Shown: positions 1 to 8,417 of the stretch, piece by piece
Position numbering within the stretch: the stretch's first letter is position 1
Layout of the letters: each line of letters starts with the position of its first letter
DNA from: an uncultured Paraprevotella sp.
GTDB taxonomy: Bacteria; Bacteroidota; Bacteroidia; Bacteroidales; Bacteroidaceae
Direction: 5' to 3'
DNA length: 64,000 nt
NCBI GenBank assembly: GCA_944320775.1
Contig: CALUIV010000006.1
Coordinates: 60,895 to 124,894 of the forward strand
Made by a program: the position numbers and the translations under genes
The notes under the pieces: generated by a model
The model's database searches: none
The model's input: only the letters and a program-made list of their open reading frames with translations
What the model was told of the DNA's origin: nothing

Positions 1-270
1 GATCTTACGCGCTTCAGTAAGTGGAATTTCACGATTGGAATCATGAACTTCTTCATCGGCTACAACCGTACGGTTACGATAGATTTCAAAATCACCTTTA
101 TCAGGATTGACAATCACGTCATAATTTTCATCACTGCCAAACATTTTGGCAATTACACTACGAAAACTTTCCTCGAGCACACTCACCAAAGTAGCACGAT
201 CAATATTGCGGTTCTCCTTAAATTCTGCAAAAGTGTCTATCAGACTGACTGTATCTTCTTTTTTTGCCAT
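1..270 (-). CDS. nusA: NusA, transcription termination/antitermination factor (N-terminal 90 residues, cut by window edge)
   Basis: The minus strand reads from an ATG at 268-270 to the window edge, giving 90 residues that begin MAKKEDTVSLIDTFAEFKEN. This matches the NusA N-terminal RNA-polymerase-binding domain, including the typical early stretch LVSVLEESFRSVIAKMFG. NusA binds RNA polymerase, modulates pausing and stimulates intrinsic termination. It lies 79 bp downstream of rimP on the same strand, the order conserved in the rimP-nusA-infB operon, so infB is expected just outside the window. The S1 and KH domains are not in view. Confidence 0.93.
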   Translation of the reverse strand, partial: MAKKEDTVSLIDTFAEFKENRNIDRATLVSVLEESFRSVIAKMFGSDENYDVIVNPDKGDFEIYRNRTVVADEEVHDSNREIPLTEARKI

Positions 271-349
271 TTCTTTATATTGTTTTTATTTTTTCTCCTA
301 GTTCAAGATTCGATTGCCCGAATAATCCATATCGGCAATACAAAAGACG

Positions 350-817
350 TTATTTAAAATCAATCAACAAACGGACAGATTTTACTTCGTCATAAGTAAA
401 ACGTAATTCGCGATCAACTAATTTCGGGCGTTTCTGTCCTTCAGCTTTTTCCTTAACTGATACAACAACGACAAATGCCTCTTCATCAGCCTGCACCAAT
501 TCACCACGTAGTTTCTTTCCTTCGGCCGTAAGCACTTCAACTTTGCGTCCTACATGAATCTGATACTGACGAAGGACTTTAAAAGGCTGACCGATACCGG
601 CACTGCCGACTTCCAACTCATAATCTTCTTCTTCACGACTCAAATGTTCCTCAATATAACGGCTCAAGGCCACACAATCATCAATCCAGACACCTTCCGC
701 ATGGTCTATTTCCACCACAATACGATCGTCTGCACTCACACTGACATCCACCAGGAAATATTCACGTCCCTGAAGCCAGTCTTCCACTAATCCTTTAACT
801 ACGTTTTTGTCTATCAT
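350..817 (-). CDS. rimP: Ribosome maturation factor RimP
   Basis: A 155-residue protein of usual RimP length, required for maturation of the 30S subunit. Recognisable family stretches are the N-terminal VEDWLQGREYFLVDVSV, the segment EHLSREEEDYELEVGSAGIG corresponding to the conserved LEVSSPG motif, and the C-terminal Sm-like barrel with FTYDEVKSVRLLIDFK. The canonical S-S-P-G is changed to S-A-G-I-G. It is the first gene of an operon with nusA. A promoter-like -7 element lies at 883-890, and a terminator-like hairpin sits in the leader at 842-870. Confidence 0.93.
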   Translation of the reverse strand: MIDKNVVKGLVEDWLQGREYFLVDVSVSADDRIVVEIDHAEGVWIDDCVALSRYIEEHLSREEEDYELEVGSAGIGQPFKVLRQYQIHVGRKVEVLTAEGKKLRGELVQADEEAFVVVVSVKEKAEGQKRPKLVDRELRFTYDEVKSVRLLIDFK

Positions 818-841
818 TTGAATAAGATATGATTAAAAAGA

Positions 842-870
842 AAGTGAGAGACTTAAGCAGCCCCTCACTT
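842..870 (-). terminator. Terminator-like hairpin in the rimP-nusA leader
   Basis: Arms AAGTGAG and CTCACTT pair perfectly and can extend by a G-U and a G-C pair. On the minus strand the hairpin is followed by TTTCTTTTTAATC. It lies downstream of the promoter candidate at 883-890 and upstream of the rimP start. It could terminate read-through from the S41 protease operon or attenuate rimP-nusA itself. Confidence 0.5.
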
Positions 871-882
871 CACCAACAGTTG

Positions 883-914
883 CAAAGATAATATAAAATC
901 CATTTACAGACAAG
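883..914 (-). promoter_or_regulatory. Bacteroidetes-type promoter for rimP-nusA
   Basis: On the minus strand 890-883 reads TATCTTTG, an exact TAnnTTTG -7 box. An ACTTG (TTG core) lies 20 bp upstream at 911-914. Transcription would begin near 876, leaving a leader of about 60 nt before rimP. Confidence 0.6.
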
Positions 915-954
915 TAATCAAACTTTTTTTTATCTACATGAGACAAAAAAACAA

Positions 955-1347
955 TCACTTGCGAACCAGAATATTTCCATTGTCATCCTTTCTTAATCTG
1001 AATGGTTTGCCGCCCGACTGAATTTCGAATACGGCAGTTTCATCACGTGCATAATCTCCAATCATCAGAACACCTTCATGAACCGGCATTTCGGCCTCCA
1101 AGGCATAAGGCTCAAAAGGAATCCGCCCATCGAAAAGTACACTATCATTCAAAACGACCTGCAGACTGTCATCGGTAAATCCATCCTCCAGTAAAATCTG
1201 AAAGCGATCGGGACGATTCTGATCAGGAGTTCCTTGCGGAAAGCACCACAGCCAAAATACAATAACAACAGCCAATACAATCAAGGCTAAAGCCATAATA
1301 CCATACATGAACTTCATGTTATGGTTCAATTTTTTATTCATTGCCAT
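955..1347 (-). CDS. Hypothetical single-pass membrane protein
   Basis: A 130-residue protein that I cannot assign to a family. One hydrophobic helix at roughly residues 15-36 (GIMALALIVLAVVIVFWLW) is followed by a soluble C-terminal part predicted to face the periplasm. It starts 4 bp after the stop of the upstream S41 protease gene, so the two are very likely co-transcribed and perhaps translationally coupled. That pairing suggests an envelope role, but no function is visible. A second in-frame Met lies at residue 3. Confidence 0.7.
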   Translation of the reverse strand: MAMNKKLNHNMKFMYGIMALALIVLAVVIVFWLWCFPQGTPDQNRPDRFQILLEDGFTDDSLQVVLNDSVLFDGRIPFEPYALEAEMPVHEGVLMIGDYARDETAVFEIQSGGKPFRLRKDDNGNILVRK

Positions 1348-1351
1348 TTCG

Positions 1352-3007
1352 TTACTTTACAGGTTGAAGAATTTTCTCATATGCGTTCCGATCGGTCAAA
1401 ATTCGTTTCGCTTCCTTGACATCCGGGTCATCACGCAACTGCAACATAATCCCTCCCTTTTGGAAATAATACCGACGTACTATTTCATCATTAAGAAAAG
1501 GTTTGATTTTATCCTTATTCCGCATCAGATCCGTTTCAAGATCTTGTGTAAATTTAGCTTCCAATGCATCAAATTCAGCTTTAGCCGCATTATAATAACC
1601 TTCCATACGGGCAGTTTCCTTTAAAAGATTCAACACTTCGTCACTTCTGCGGTTATATGTAAAACCGCTCTCCTTCACCTTCTGGACAAAAGCAGCATAA
1701 TCTTCATCAGAAATATCAAAACTATCTGCAGCAACAATCTGCTTGTACCGGAAAACATATTCATTAACATAAGCCGGAAGTACATCATTTAAGGCCAATT
1801 CACGAACCACCGTAGGCAAACTATCTGGCTTCATCACAATATCCGGTTTAATACCTCCGCCATCTCGTACCTCGCGTCCTGCAGCAGTCTTAAATACCCG
1901 AGTCAAACTATCGGGAACGGTTCCGACCGAACCGTCAGGATTCAAATGCCGATAATCGTATGCCTGAATGCATCGGCCACTGGGAATATAATAACGACTG
2001 GTCGTCACCTTCAGACCGCCATGATAAGGCAACTCACGAACTCCTTGAACAAAGCCTTTTCCATAAGTTCGCATTCCAATGATCACAGCACGATCTAAAT
2101 CCTGCAAACTACCCGATACAATTTCTGACGCCGAAGCACTCCATCCATCAACCAATACAGCCATCGGAATATCCGGATCCACCGGCTCGCTTTGAGTATA
2201 ATAATCCTCATTAGCTGATTTCAACTTTCCTTTTGTTGAAATGACCAATTTACCCTTAGGAACAAACAAATTAACAATATTAACTGCATCGCGCAATGAA
2301 CCGCCCCCATTGCCACGAAGGTCAAGAATCAACGACTGCGCCCCTCTTTCCTTTAAATCGACTAAAGCGCGACGAACTTCCTGAGAAATATTTTCGGTAA
2401 AACTATTCAAAGCAATATAACCAATATGCTGATCCAACATATTATAATAAGGAATAGAAGGCATTTGTATATTTTCGCGTGTTATCTGGAAAACCAACGG
2501 TTCCTGATAACCGTAACGTTTTACAACCAGCTCAAAAGTTGATCCAGGTTCTCCACGAAGCAATTCACTTACTTTGTCAACCGGTAATCCTTTGACATCT
2601 TTACCGTCAATGGTCTGAATCACATCTCCTGCACGAACTCCTGCACGCTGAGCCGGGGTGTTTTCATAAGGCTCACTAATAGCCACCCGATCCTCTTTCT
2701 TTATATAACGAACCAAAGCACCTATTCCGGCATACTTTCCGGTCGTCATAGTTTTCAACTCTTCCATATTATCCTCAGAATAATAGACCGTATATGGATC
2801 TACCTGACGCAACATGGACTTAATTGCCCAACCGATTACGGTATCTGCATCCAATGTATCTACATAAAGCATATCCAACTTTTTATAGATATCACTGAAT
2901 ACCTCCAGATTCCGGTTAATTTCAAAATTATGATTGCCACTTTTCTGGGCACGGAATGGTCCTGCAACAAACAGAACCAAAGCCATCAATACAAAAATCT
3001 TTTTCAT
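1352..3007 (-). CDS. S41 family C-terminal processing peptidase (CtpA/Tsp-like)
   Basis: A 551-residue periplasmic serine protease. It has an N-terminal signal peptide (MKKIFVLMALVLFVAG), then a PDZ domain around residues 85-165 (GALVRYIKKEDRVAISE, AGVRAGDVIQTIDGK), then the S41 catalytic domain. The catalytic serine lies in WSASASEIVSGSL and the general-base lysine in RTYGKGFVQG, both intact. The C-terminal extension of about 150 residues is typical of Bacteroidetes homologues. Family members trim or degrade envelope proteins from the C-terminus. It is followed after 4 bp by a small membrane protein on the same strand. Confidence 0.93.
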   Translation of the reverse strand: MKKIFVLMALVLFVAGPFRAQKSGNHNFEINRNLEVFSDIYKKLDMLYVDTLDADTVIGWAIKSMLRQVDPYTVYYSEDNMEELKTMTTGKYAGIGALVRYIKKEDRVAISEPYENTPAQRAGVRAGDVIQTIDGKDVKGLPVDKVSELLRGEPGSTFELVVKRYGYQEPLVFQITRENIQMPSIPYYNMLDQHIGYIALNSFTENISQEVRRALVDLKERGAQSLILDLRGNGGGSLRDAVNIVNLFVPKGKLVISTKGKLKSANEDYYTQSEPVDPDIPMAVLVDGWSASASEIVSGSLQDLDRAVIIGMRTYGKGFVQGVRELPYHGGLKVTTSRYYIPSGRCIQAYDYRHLNPDGSVGTVPDSLTRVFKTAAGREVRDGGGIKPDIVMKPDSLPTVVRELALNDVLPAYVNEYVFRYKQIVAADSFDISDEDYAAFVQKVKESGFTYNRRSDEVLNLLKETARMEGYYNAAKAEFDALEAKFTQDLETDLMRNKDKIKPFLNDEIVRRYYFQKGGIMLQLRDDPDVKEAKRILTDRNAYEKILQPVK

Positions 3008-3184
3008 AACGCAAAATTAAGGATTTCAAAGTCCAAAATGCAAACAATCGTCACTTTTTAACCAAATTTCAAGCCCATAGTACCATATAAGACATGTAAC
3101 AAACAGAAAAAACAAATATTTTAAAGAAAGCGGACGACATAACATTAAAAAAACACACAAACAATATATTTTTTTACTGAAAAG

Positions 3185-3216
3185 TTTTGCATATTAAAAA
3201 TAAAGTTATACCTTTG
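3185..3216 (+). promoter_or_regulatory. Promoter for the tandem tRNA-Asn genes
   Basis: TTTTG at 3185-3189 and TACCTTTG at 3209-3216 are separated by 19 bp, matching the Bacteroidetes -33/-7 consensus. The predicted start is about 25 nt before the first tRNA. Confidence 0.75.
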
Positions 3217-3245
3217 CATCGCAATTGAGAGAAACAACAACATCT

Positions 3246-3319
3246 GCTTCAGTAGCTCAGTTGGTTAGAGCACCTGACTGTTAATCAGGGGGTCGTTGGT
3301 TCAAGCCCATCCTGAAGCG
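3246..3319 (+). tRNA. tRNA-Asn (GTT), copy 1
   Basis: A 74-nt cloverleaf with acceptor arms GCTTCAG/CTGAAGC, D stem GCTC/GAGC, anticodon stem CCTGA/TCAGG and anticodon GTT, hence asparagine. The T stem GTTGG/CCATC contains one T-T mismatch at positions 50-64, shared with copy 2. CCA is not encoded after the G discriminator. Confidence 0.96.
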
Positions 3320-3347
3320 CTATAGAAATGTTTCTTGAATTGCTACT

Positions 3348-3421
3348 GCTTCAGTAGCTCAGTTGGTTAGAGCACCTGACTGTTAATCAGGGGGTCGTTG
3401 GTTCAAGCCCATCCTGAAGCG
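3348..3421 (+). tRNA. tRNA-Asn (GTT), copy 2
   Basis: Identical over 74 nt to the copy at 3246-3319 and separated from it by 28 bp, so the two are probably processed from one transcript. It is followed directly by a strong intrinsic terminator. The same T-stem mismatch is present in both copies. Confidence 0.96.
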
Positions 3422-3430
3422 CATAAAAAA

Positions 3431-3460
3431 GGATGTATCATAATGATACATCCTTTTTTT
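3431..3460 (+). terminator. Intrinsic terminator after the tRNA-Asn pair
   Basis: A perfect 10-bp stem GGATGTATCA/TGATACATCC with a 3-nt loop, followed by a run of seven T. Confidence 0.93.
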
Positions 3461-3488
3461 GTTTTCTTCCACAAACACCTCCCGGACT

Positions 3489-3525
3489 ATAAAAAAATAA
3501 GTGTACCCCATAAATGAGGTACACT
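3489..3525 (-). terminator. Intrinsic terminator after pnp
   Basis: The stem AGTGTACC/GGTACACT (8 bp, perfect) is followed on the minus strand by TTATTTTTTT. It sits about 30 bp beyond the pnp stop codon. Confidence 0.85.
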
Positions 3526-3553
3526 ATTCATATTAACATTAAACAAAATTCGA

Positions 3554-5779
3554 TTATTCCTCTCCCTTAGAAGAATTTTCCTGACGAGGACGACGCTCAC
3601 GACGCTCTGGACGCTCACGACGAGCCGGACGTTCTACATAATCAGCTGGTTTTTCTAAAAGAACACGGCGGGACAACTTAAATTTACCTGTCTTTGGATC
3701 TATTTCCATCAGTTTTACCTTGACTTTATCGCCTTCCTTCAGACCAGACTCTTCGACTGTTTCCAAACGTTTCCAATCTATCTCAGAAATATGCAATAAA
3801 CCATCCTTACCCGGCATAAATTCTACAAAGGCTCCATAAGGCATCACACTACGAATTTCACCCTCATATACTTCGCCGACTTCAGGTATCGCTACAATGC
3901 TACGTATTTTTGCCATTGCAGCATCAATCACTTCCTTATTGGCACCACTAATCTGCACCTGACCTACTCCATCGATTTCCTCAATTGTAATCGTAGCTCC
4001 GGTTTCTTCCTGCATACCCTGAATGATCTTTCCGCCAGGACCAATCACAGCACCAATAAATTCCTTTGGAATCGTTATCTGTTCAATACGAGGAACATGA
4101 GGCTTTAATTCTGCACGCGGCTCAGCCATACATTCAGCCATACAATTCAAGATATGCTCACGTCCGGCCTTAGCCTGCATCAAAGCTTTCTCCAGAATTT
4201 CATAACTCAAGCCGTCGCATTTGATATCCATTTGGGTTGCAGTCAAACCATCAACTGTACCGGTTGTCTTGAAGTCCATATCACCCAAATGATCCTCATC
4301 ACCCAAAATATCCGACAATACAGCATACTTATCTTCTCCCGGATTCTTAATCAATCCCATGGCGATACCACTTACCGGTTTCTTCATTGGAACACCAGCA
4401 TCCATCAAAGCTAATGTACCAGCACAAACAGTCGCCATTGAAGAAGAGCCATTTGACTCAAGAATATCAGAAACCAAACGCACTGTATAAGGGAAATCCT
4501 CAGGAATCTGTCCCTTTAAACCACGCCATGCCAAGTGTCCATGACCGATTTCACGACGACCTACACCACGCTGCGCCTTAGCTTCTCCAGTTGAGAACGG
4601 TGGGAAATTATAATGCAACAAGAATTTCATCTTGCTTTGATCCAAGACATCATCAACAACCTTCTCATCCAACTTCGTACCTAAAGTACAAGTTGATAAA
4701 GACTGAGTTTCACCACGTGTAAAGATAGAAGATCCGTGAGGACCAGGCAACGGACTTACCTCACACCAAATCGGACGGATTTCTGTTGTTGCACGACCAT
4801 CAAGACGTTTGCCTTCATCAAGCACACAACGACGCATCGCGTCACGCTCTACATCATGATAATAACGGTCGATCAAGGTATTCTTCTCGGCCAATTCATC
4901 CTCGGTCAGTTCACTGTGTGCTTCGGCATAAGCTAACTTAAAGTTTTCGCGTATCTCAAGGAAAGCATCTTCACGGGCATGTTTGTCGCGATTACCTTCA
5001 CGGGCAATGGCATACGCCTGATCATAACAAGCCTTCTTACATTCTTCACGAAGTTCCTCGTCGTTAACTTCATGACAATATTCGCGTTTTACGTCTTTAC
5101 CTAATTCTTTAGACAGTTCCTTCTGCAAACGGCACATTGGTTTGATAGCTTCATGTGCCACTTTCAATGCCTGAAGCAAGTCGAGTTCAGAAACTTCCTT
5201 CATCTCGCCTTCCACCATCATAATGTTCTCTTCAGTTGCACCCACCATGATATCCATATCAGCCTGTTCAAGCTGAGCAAATGTAGGATCCACAACATAT
5301 TCTCCGTTTATACGCGCAACACGCACTTCTGAAATCGGACCTTCAAACGGTATATCAGATACGGCTAAAGCAGCAGAAGCTGCAAAACCGGCCAAAGCAT
5401 CCGGCATATCTACACCATCTGCAGAATACAGAATAACATTCACATAAACTTCAGCATGATAGTTGCTCGGGAACAAAGGACGCAAAGCACGGTCTACCAG
5501 GCGACAAGTAAGGATCTCATAATCCGAAGCCTTTCCTTCTCGCTTGGTGAAGCCTCCCGGGAAACGGCCAGCGGCCGAAAATTTCTCTCTGTACTCTACC
5601 TGCAAAGGCATAAAATCTGTTCCGGGAACGGCATCTTTTGCGGCGCAAACAGTGGCCAAGAGCATTGTGTTACCCATGGTCAGCATAACAGCTCCATCGG
5701 CTTGTTTGGCCAATTTCCCGGTCTCGATGCTGATGGTTCTTCCATCAGGCAATTCGACTGTCTTCTTAATTACGTTCAT
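3554..5779 (-). CDS. pnp: Polyribonucleotide nucleotidyltransferase (PNPase)
   Basis: A 741-residue PNPase that degrades RNA phosphorolytically from the 3' end. The order is RNase PH-like domain 1 (residues about 1-145, with [11 protein letters not shown]), an alpha-helical linker, RNase PH-like domain 2 (about 315-540, with [20 protein letters not shown]), a KH domain ([15 protein letters not shown]) and an S1 domain ([15 protein letters not shown]). The C-terminal tail is Arg/Glu-rich, a common RNA- or protein-binding extension. It is monocistronic: a terminator lies at 3489-3525 and a -7 box at 5833-5840. Confidence 0.97.
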   Translation of the reverse strand: MNVIKKTVELPDGRTISIETGKLAKQADGAVMLTMGNTMLLATVCAAKDAVPGTDFMPLQVEYREKFSAAGRFPGGFTKREGKASDYEILTCRLVDRALRPLFPSNYHAEVYVNVILYSADGVDMPDALAGFAASAALAVSDIPFEGPISEVRVARINGEYVVDPTFAQLEQADMDIMVGATEENIMMVEGEMKEVSELDLLQALKVAHEAIKPMCRLQKELSKELGKDVKREYCHEVNDEELREECKKACYDQAYAIAREGNRDKHAREDAFLEIRENFKLAYAEAHSELTEDELAEKNTLIDRYYHDVERDAMRRCVLDEGKRLDGRATTEIRPIWCEVSPLPGPHGSSIFTRGETQSLSTCTLGTKLDEKVVDDVLDQSKMKFLLHYNFPPFSTGEAKAQRGVGRREIGHGHLAWRGLKGQIPEDFPYTVRLVSDILESNGSSSMATVCAGTLALMDAGVPMKKPVSGIAMGLIKNPGEDKYAVLSDILGDEDHLGDMDFKTTGTVDGLTATQMDIKCDGLSYEILEKALMQAKAGREHILNCMAECMAEPRAELKPHVPRIEQITIPKEFIGAVIGPGGKIIQGMQEETGATITIEEIDGVGQVQISGANKEVIDAAMAKIRSIVAIPEVGEVYEGEIRSVMPYGAFVEFMPGKDGLLHISEIDWKRLETVEESGLKEGDKVKVKLMEIDPKTGKFKLSRRVLLEKPADYVERPARRERPERRERRPRQENSSKGEE

Positions 5780-5832
5780 CTAAATATAAAAATAATATGA
5801 TTTCCTGAATTTTCATTCTTCAAAATTCCGAG

Positions 5833-5840
5833 CAAAGTTA
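5833..5840 (-). promoter_or_regulatory. -7 box for pnp
   Basis: The minus strand reads TAACTTTG, an exact TAnnTTTG match about 55 bp upstream of the pnp start. No good -33 element is seen at the usual distance. Confidence 0.5.
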
Positions 5841-5945
5841 AACATTTTAATCAATTAAAGAAGTGTAAATCAGCCAAAAAATCAAAATCGGGTGTTTTTT
5901 TTATAAAAAATATCCGATGTACTCCTGAAAAACAGCTAAAAAGGG

Positions 5946-5953
5946 TATCTTTG
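5946..5953 (+). promoter_or_regulatory. -7 box for the TlpA-like lipoprotein gene
   Basis: TATCTTTG matches TAnnTTTG and lies 24 bp before the ATG at 5978. It is divergent from the pnp promoter. The -33 region is weak. Confidence 0.55.
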
Positions 5954-5977
5954 CATCTCAGAAAAACAAATTAAGGA

Positions 5978-7126
5978 ATGAAAAAAAATTATTTTGGACT
6001 ATTTATCTTGTTATTATTCATAATGGCCTGTCAAAAGAAAGGTCCCCAATTTGAAGTATCAGGAACCATAACTGAGGCCGAAGGAAAAACACTTTATTTC
6101 GAAGCAATGACCCTAAACGGGGTAGTCATCAATGATTCAGTAAAACTGGATAATGACGGCAATTTCTGTTTTCATGGAAATAAACCTTTAAATCCAGAAT
6201 TCTATCGGTTACGTATCGGACAACAAGGAATCAACATTTGCATCGATTCAACAGAAACAATTGGAATCCAAACATCTTTAAACAAAATGGCAACAGACTA
6301 TCAAGTAACCGGATCCGCCAATTGTGAAAAGCTAAAAGAAATCAGCCGACAACATATTGCTTTACAGAACGGCATTCGGGCAATTGCAACAGATAAAACA
6401 AAAACAGCTGGCGAACAAATGCAACAGATGAATTCTTTGGTTGAAGGATTTAAAGAAAAAGCCACAAAAGAATTTATTTACAGCGATCCAGGCTCACCTG
6501 CTGCCTATTACACATTATTCCTGACTCTAGGTAATAATCTGATATATAATCCCGTAAACAATCCGAAAGATATTCGTTTGTTTACAGCGGTAGCCAACAC
6601 ATGGAACATGAATTATCCCAATTGCCCTCGTACGGAAAACCTCAAAAACATTGCATTACAAGGATTACGCAATACCCGTAAACCTCAAAACGTAACAATT
6701 GAAATTGAAGAAGGAAAAATTCATGAGGTAGGAATTATTGAAGTCAATCTAAAAGACTTACAAGGCAAGGAACGCCGCCTGTCTGATCTAAAAGGTAAAG
6801 TTGTGCTGCTTGATTTTACAGCTTATTCAGCTCCATATTCACAACAAAGGATTATGGAGATGAGATCGCTTTATAAAAAATATGCTCCAATGGGATTTGA
6901 AATCTATCAAGTGTCATTAGATCCGAATGAACATTATTGGAAAACAGCCTGCGACAATTTGCCATGGATCTGTGTACACGATCCCAATGGCCCTGCATCA
7001 ACATTTGCACGGGTATACAACGTCGGACAATTGCCCAGCTATTTCCTGATTGACCGTAATTGTGATTTGGTAGCTCGTGAAACAGATATCCCAGACTTAG
7101 CTGCTGCTATAGAAAAACTGCTTTAA
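5978..7126 (+). CDS. DUF4369/thioredoxin-fold lipoprotein lacking the redox cysteines
   Basis: A 382-residue lipoprotein: the signal sequence ends in the lipobox IMAC. The N-terminal half resembles the DUF4369 domain (FEVSGTITEAEGKTLYFEA...), and the C-terminal third is a TlpA/ResA-like thioredoxin fold (LKDLQGKERRLSDLKGKVVLLDF, later GQLPSYFLIDRNCDLV). Where family members have W-C-x-P-C, residues 283-287 read Y-S-A-P-Y, so both catalytic cysteines are gone and disulfide chemistry is not possible at this site. The cis-proline region (QLPSYF) is kept, consistent with a folded, binding-only role. The ligand is unknown. It stands alone between divergent pnp and greA. Confidence 0.88.
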   Translation: MKKNYFGLFILLLFIMACQKKGPQFEVSGTITEAEGKTLYFEAMTLNGVVINDSVKLDNDGNFCFHGNKPLNPEFYRLRIGQQGINICIDSTETIGIQTSLNKMATDYQVTGSANCEKLKEISRQHIALQNGIRAIATDKTKTAGEQMQQMNSLVEGFKEKATKEFIYSDPGSPAAYYTLFLTLGNNLIYNPVNNPKDIRLFTAVANTWNMNYPNCPRTENLKNIALQGLRNTRKPQNVTIEIEEGKIHEVGIIEVNLKDLQGKERRLSDLKGKVVLLDFTAYSAPYSQQRIMEMRSLYKKYAPMGFEIYQVSLDPNEHYWKTACDNLPWICVHDPNGPASTFARVYNVGQLPSYFLIDRNCDLVARETDIPDLAAAIEKLL

Positions 7127-7200
7127 TCAAAAAGAAACAAATACAATTTCAGGCAAAATTTCAGGCAAAATAAAAGAGACCAAGAAAAAAACAGAAAAAA

Positions 7201-7231
7201 TTTGTTTTTTAAAATATAAACTGTACCTTTG
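7201..7231 (+). promoter_or_regulatory. Promoter for greA and its leader RNA
   Basis: TTTG at 7201-7204 and TACCTTTG at 7224-7231, with a 19-bp spacer, match the Bacteroidetes consensus. The predicted start near 7237 lies almost 100 nt upstream of the greA ATG. Confidence 0.75.
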
Positions 7232-7254
7232 CAACAAAGACACACAGAAAAGGG

Positions 7255-7289
7255 TTCCGGCATAACCTGCCGGAATTCTTTTGTTTTTT
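7255..7289 (+). terminator. Intrinsic-terminator-like hairpin inside the greA leader
   Basis: The perfect 7-bp stem TTCCGGC/GCCGGAA with a 7-nt loop is followed by TTCTTTTGTTTTTT. It lies between the greA promoter and the greA start, so it would release a leader RNA of about 50 nt unless RNA polymerase reads through. Confidence 0.7.
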
Positions 7290-7331
7290 AGCGTTATATC
7301 CAAAAGTTAATCATTTTAAAAACAGAAAAAT

Positions 7332-7799
7332 ATGGCTTATATGTCACAAGAAGGCTACGACAAATTGGTAGCCCAACTTAGAGAAATGGAGACCGTTCAG
7401 CGCCCGGCTGCTTCGGCTGCCATTGCAGAGGCTCGCGATAAAGGCGACCTGAGTGAGAACGCGGAGTATGATGCCGCAAAAGAGCATCAGGCTATGCTGG
7501 AAACCAAGATCAGCCAACTCAAAGCAATTATCGGTGATGCAAAAATCATTGATACATCCAAGCTAGATACTAGCACAGTACAGATTCTCTCTAAAGTTGA
7601 GATGAGAAACGTCAAGAACAACATGAAAATGACTTACACAATTGTTCCAGAGACAGAAGCAAACCTGAGAGAAGGCAAAATCTCCGTACAAACTCCGATA
7701 GCCCAGGGACTATTAGGTAAAAAAGTAGGTGAAATTGCTGAGATCAAAATACCACAAGGACTCATAAATTTGGAAATCCTGAGTATTTCTTACGATTAA
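7332..7799 (+). CDS. greA: Transcript cleavage factor GreA
   Basis: A 155-residue protein of normal GreA length. It rescues backtracked RNA polymerase by inserting its N-terminal coiled coil into the secondary channel and stimulating transcript cleavage. The acidic tip signature GDLSENAEYDAAKEHQ is intact, and the C-terminal FKBP-like domain includes GKISVQTPIAQGLLGKKVGE. It is followed 23 bp later by a HIT-family gene on the same strand. The long leader with a terminator-like hairpin suggests control by premature termination. Confidence 0.96.
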   Translation: MAYMSQEGYDKLVAQLREMETVQRPAASAAIAEARDKGDLSENAEYDAAKEHQAMLETKISQLKAIIGDAKIIDTSKLDTSTVQILSKVEMRNVKNNMKMTYTIVPETEANLREGKISVQTPIAQGLLGKKVGEIAEIKIPQGLINLEILSISYD

Positions 7800-7822
7800 T
7801 CAGTAAAAAACATCAGTACATT

Positions 7823-8224
7823 ATGGCAACTATTTTCACAAAAATAGCCAACGGGGAAATTCCGAGCTATAAATGTGCCGAGAACGAACAGTTTTACGCT
7901 TTTCTCGACATCAATCCATTAGTTAAAGGGCACACACTGGTTATTCCGAAACGGGAAGTAGACTACATATTCGACCTGACTGACGAGGAAATTGCAGCCA
8001 TGCAGGTTTTTGCCAAGCATGTAGCCATTGCCATCAAGAAAGCGTTCCCTTGTATCAAGGTTGGTCAGGCTGTATTAGGTCTGGAAGTGCCACACGCACA
8101 TATCCATCTGATTCCGATGCAGAGTGAAAAAGATATGCTATTCAGTAATCCGAAATGTACGTTTACTCCGGAAGAGTTTCAGGCTATAGCCGATGCTATC
8201 CGCAAAAACTTTGAAGACGAATAA
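7823..8224 (+). CDS. HIT family protein (histidine triad nucleotide hydrolase)
   Basis: A 133-residue HIT protein. The histidine triad is visible as VPHAHIHLIPM near residues 90-100, and the N-terminal motif IFTKIANGEIPSYK is typical of the Hint/HIT branch. Members hydrolyse nucleoside phosphoramidates or dinucleoside polyphosphates. It lies close behind greA and is probably co-transcribed with it. The physiological substrate cannot be read from sequence. Confidence 0.93.
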   Translation: MATIFTKIANGEIPSYKCAENEQFYAFLDINPLVKGHTLVIPKREVDYIFDLTDEEIAAMQVFAKHVAIAIKKAFPCIKVGQAVLGLEVPHAHIHLIPMQSEKDMLFSNPKCTFTPEEFQAIADAIRKNFEDE

Positions 8225-8252
8225 ATCGTTTCGTTATCATAACTGCAAATAA

Positions 8253-8292
8253 ATGGCTCTACCATTCCTGTACTCAGGTTTGATAGAGCCAT
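8253..8292. terminator. Inverted repeat between convergent genes, possible terminator
   Basis: ATGGCTCTA (8253-8261) pairs with TAGAGCCAT (8284-8292). It lies between the end of the HIT gene and the end of the blaR1-like gene. No strong T tract follows on either strand, so function as a terminator is uncertain. Confidence 0.45.
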
Positions 8293-8417
8293 AATTATAC
8301 AATTCCATCGGTCAACTAGAAAACATATAGAAATGGTCAGACTGTTTTCACAGAATTTATATATACTCCTTAATAAAACGCACAGTTAAATGCTTTGCTT
8401 TCGCAACCGACATCCAT

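Noticed and set aside
3012-3019. TAnnTTTG box just upstream of the S41 protease gene
   Set aside because: The predicted start would fall on the start codon itself, so it is unlikely to be the working promoter.
3246-3421. Tandem tRNA-Asn genes as attachment-site duplication
   Set aside because: Both are complete genes followed by a normal terminator, and there is no recombinase gene nearby.
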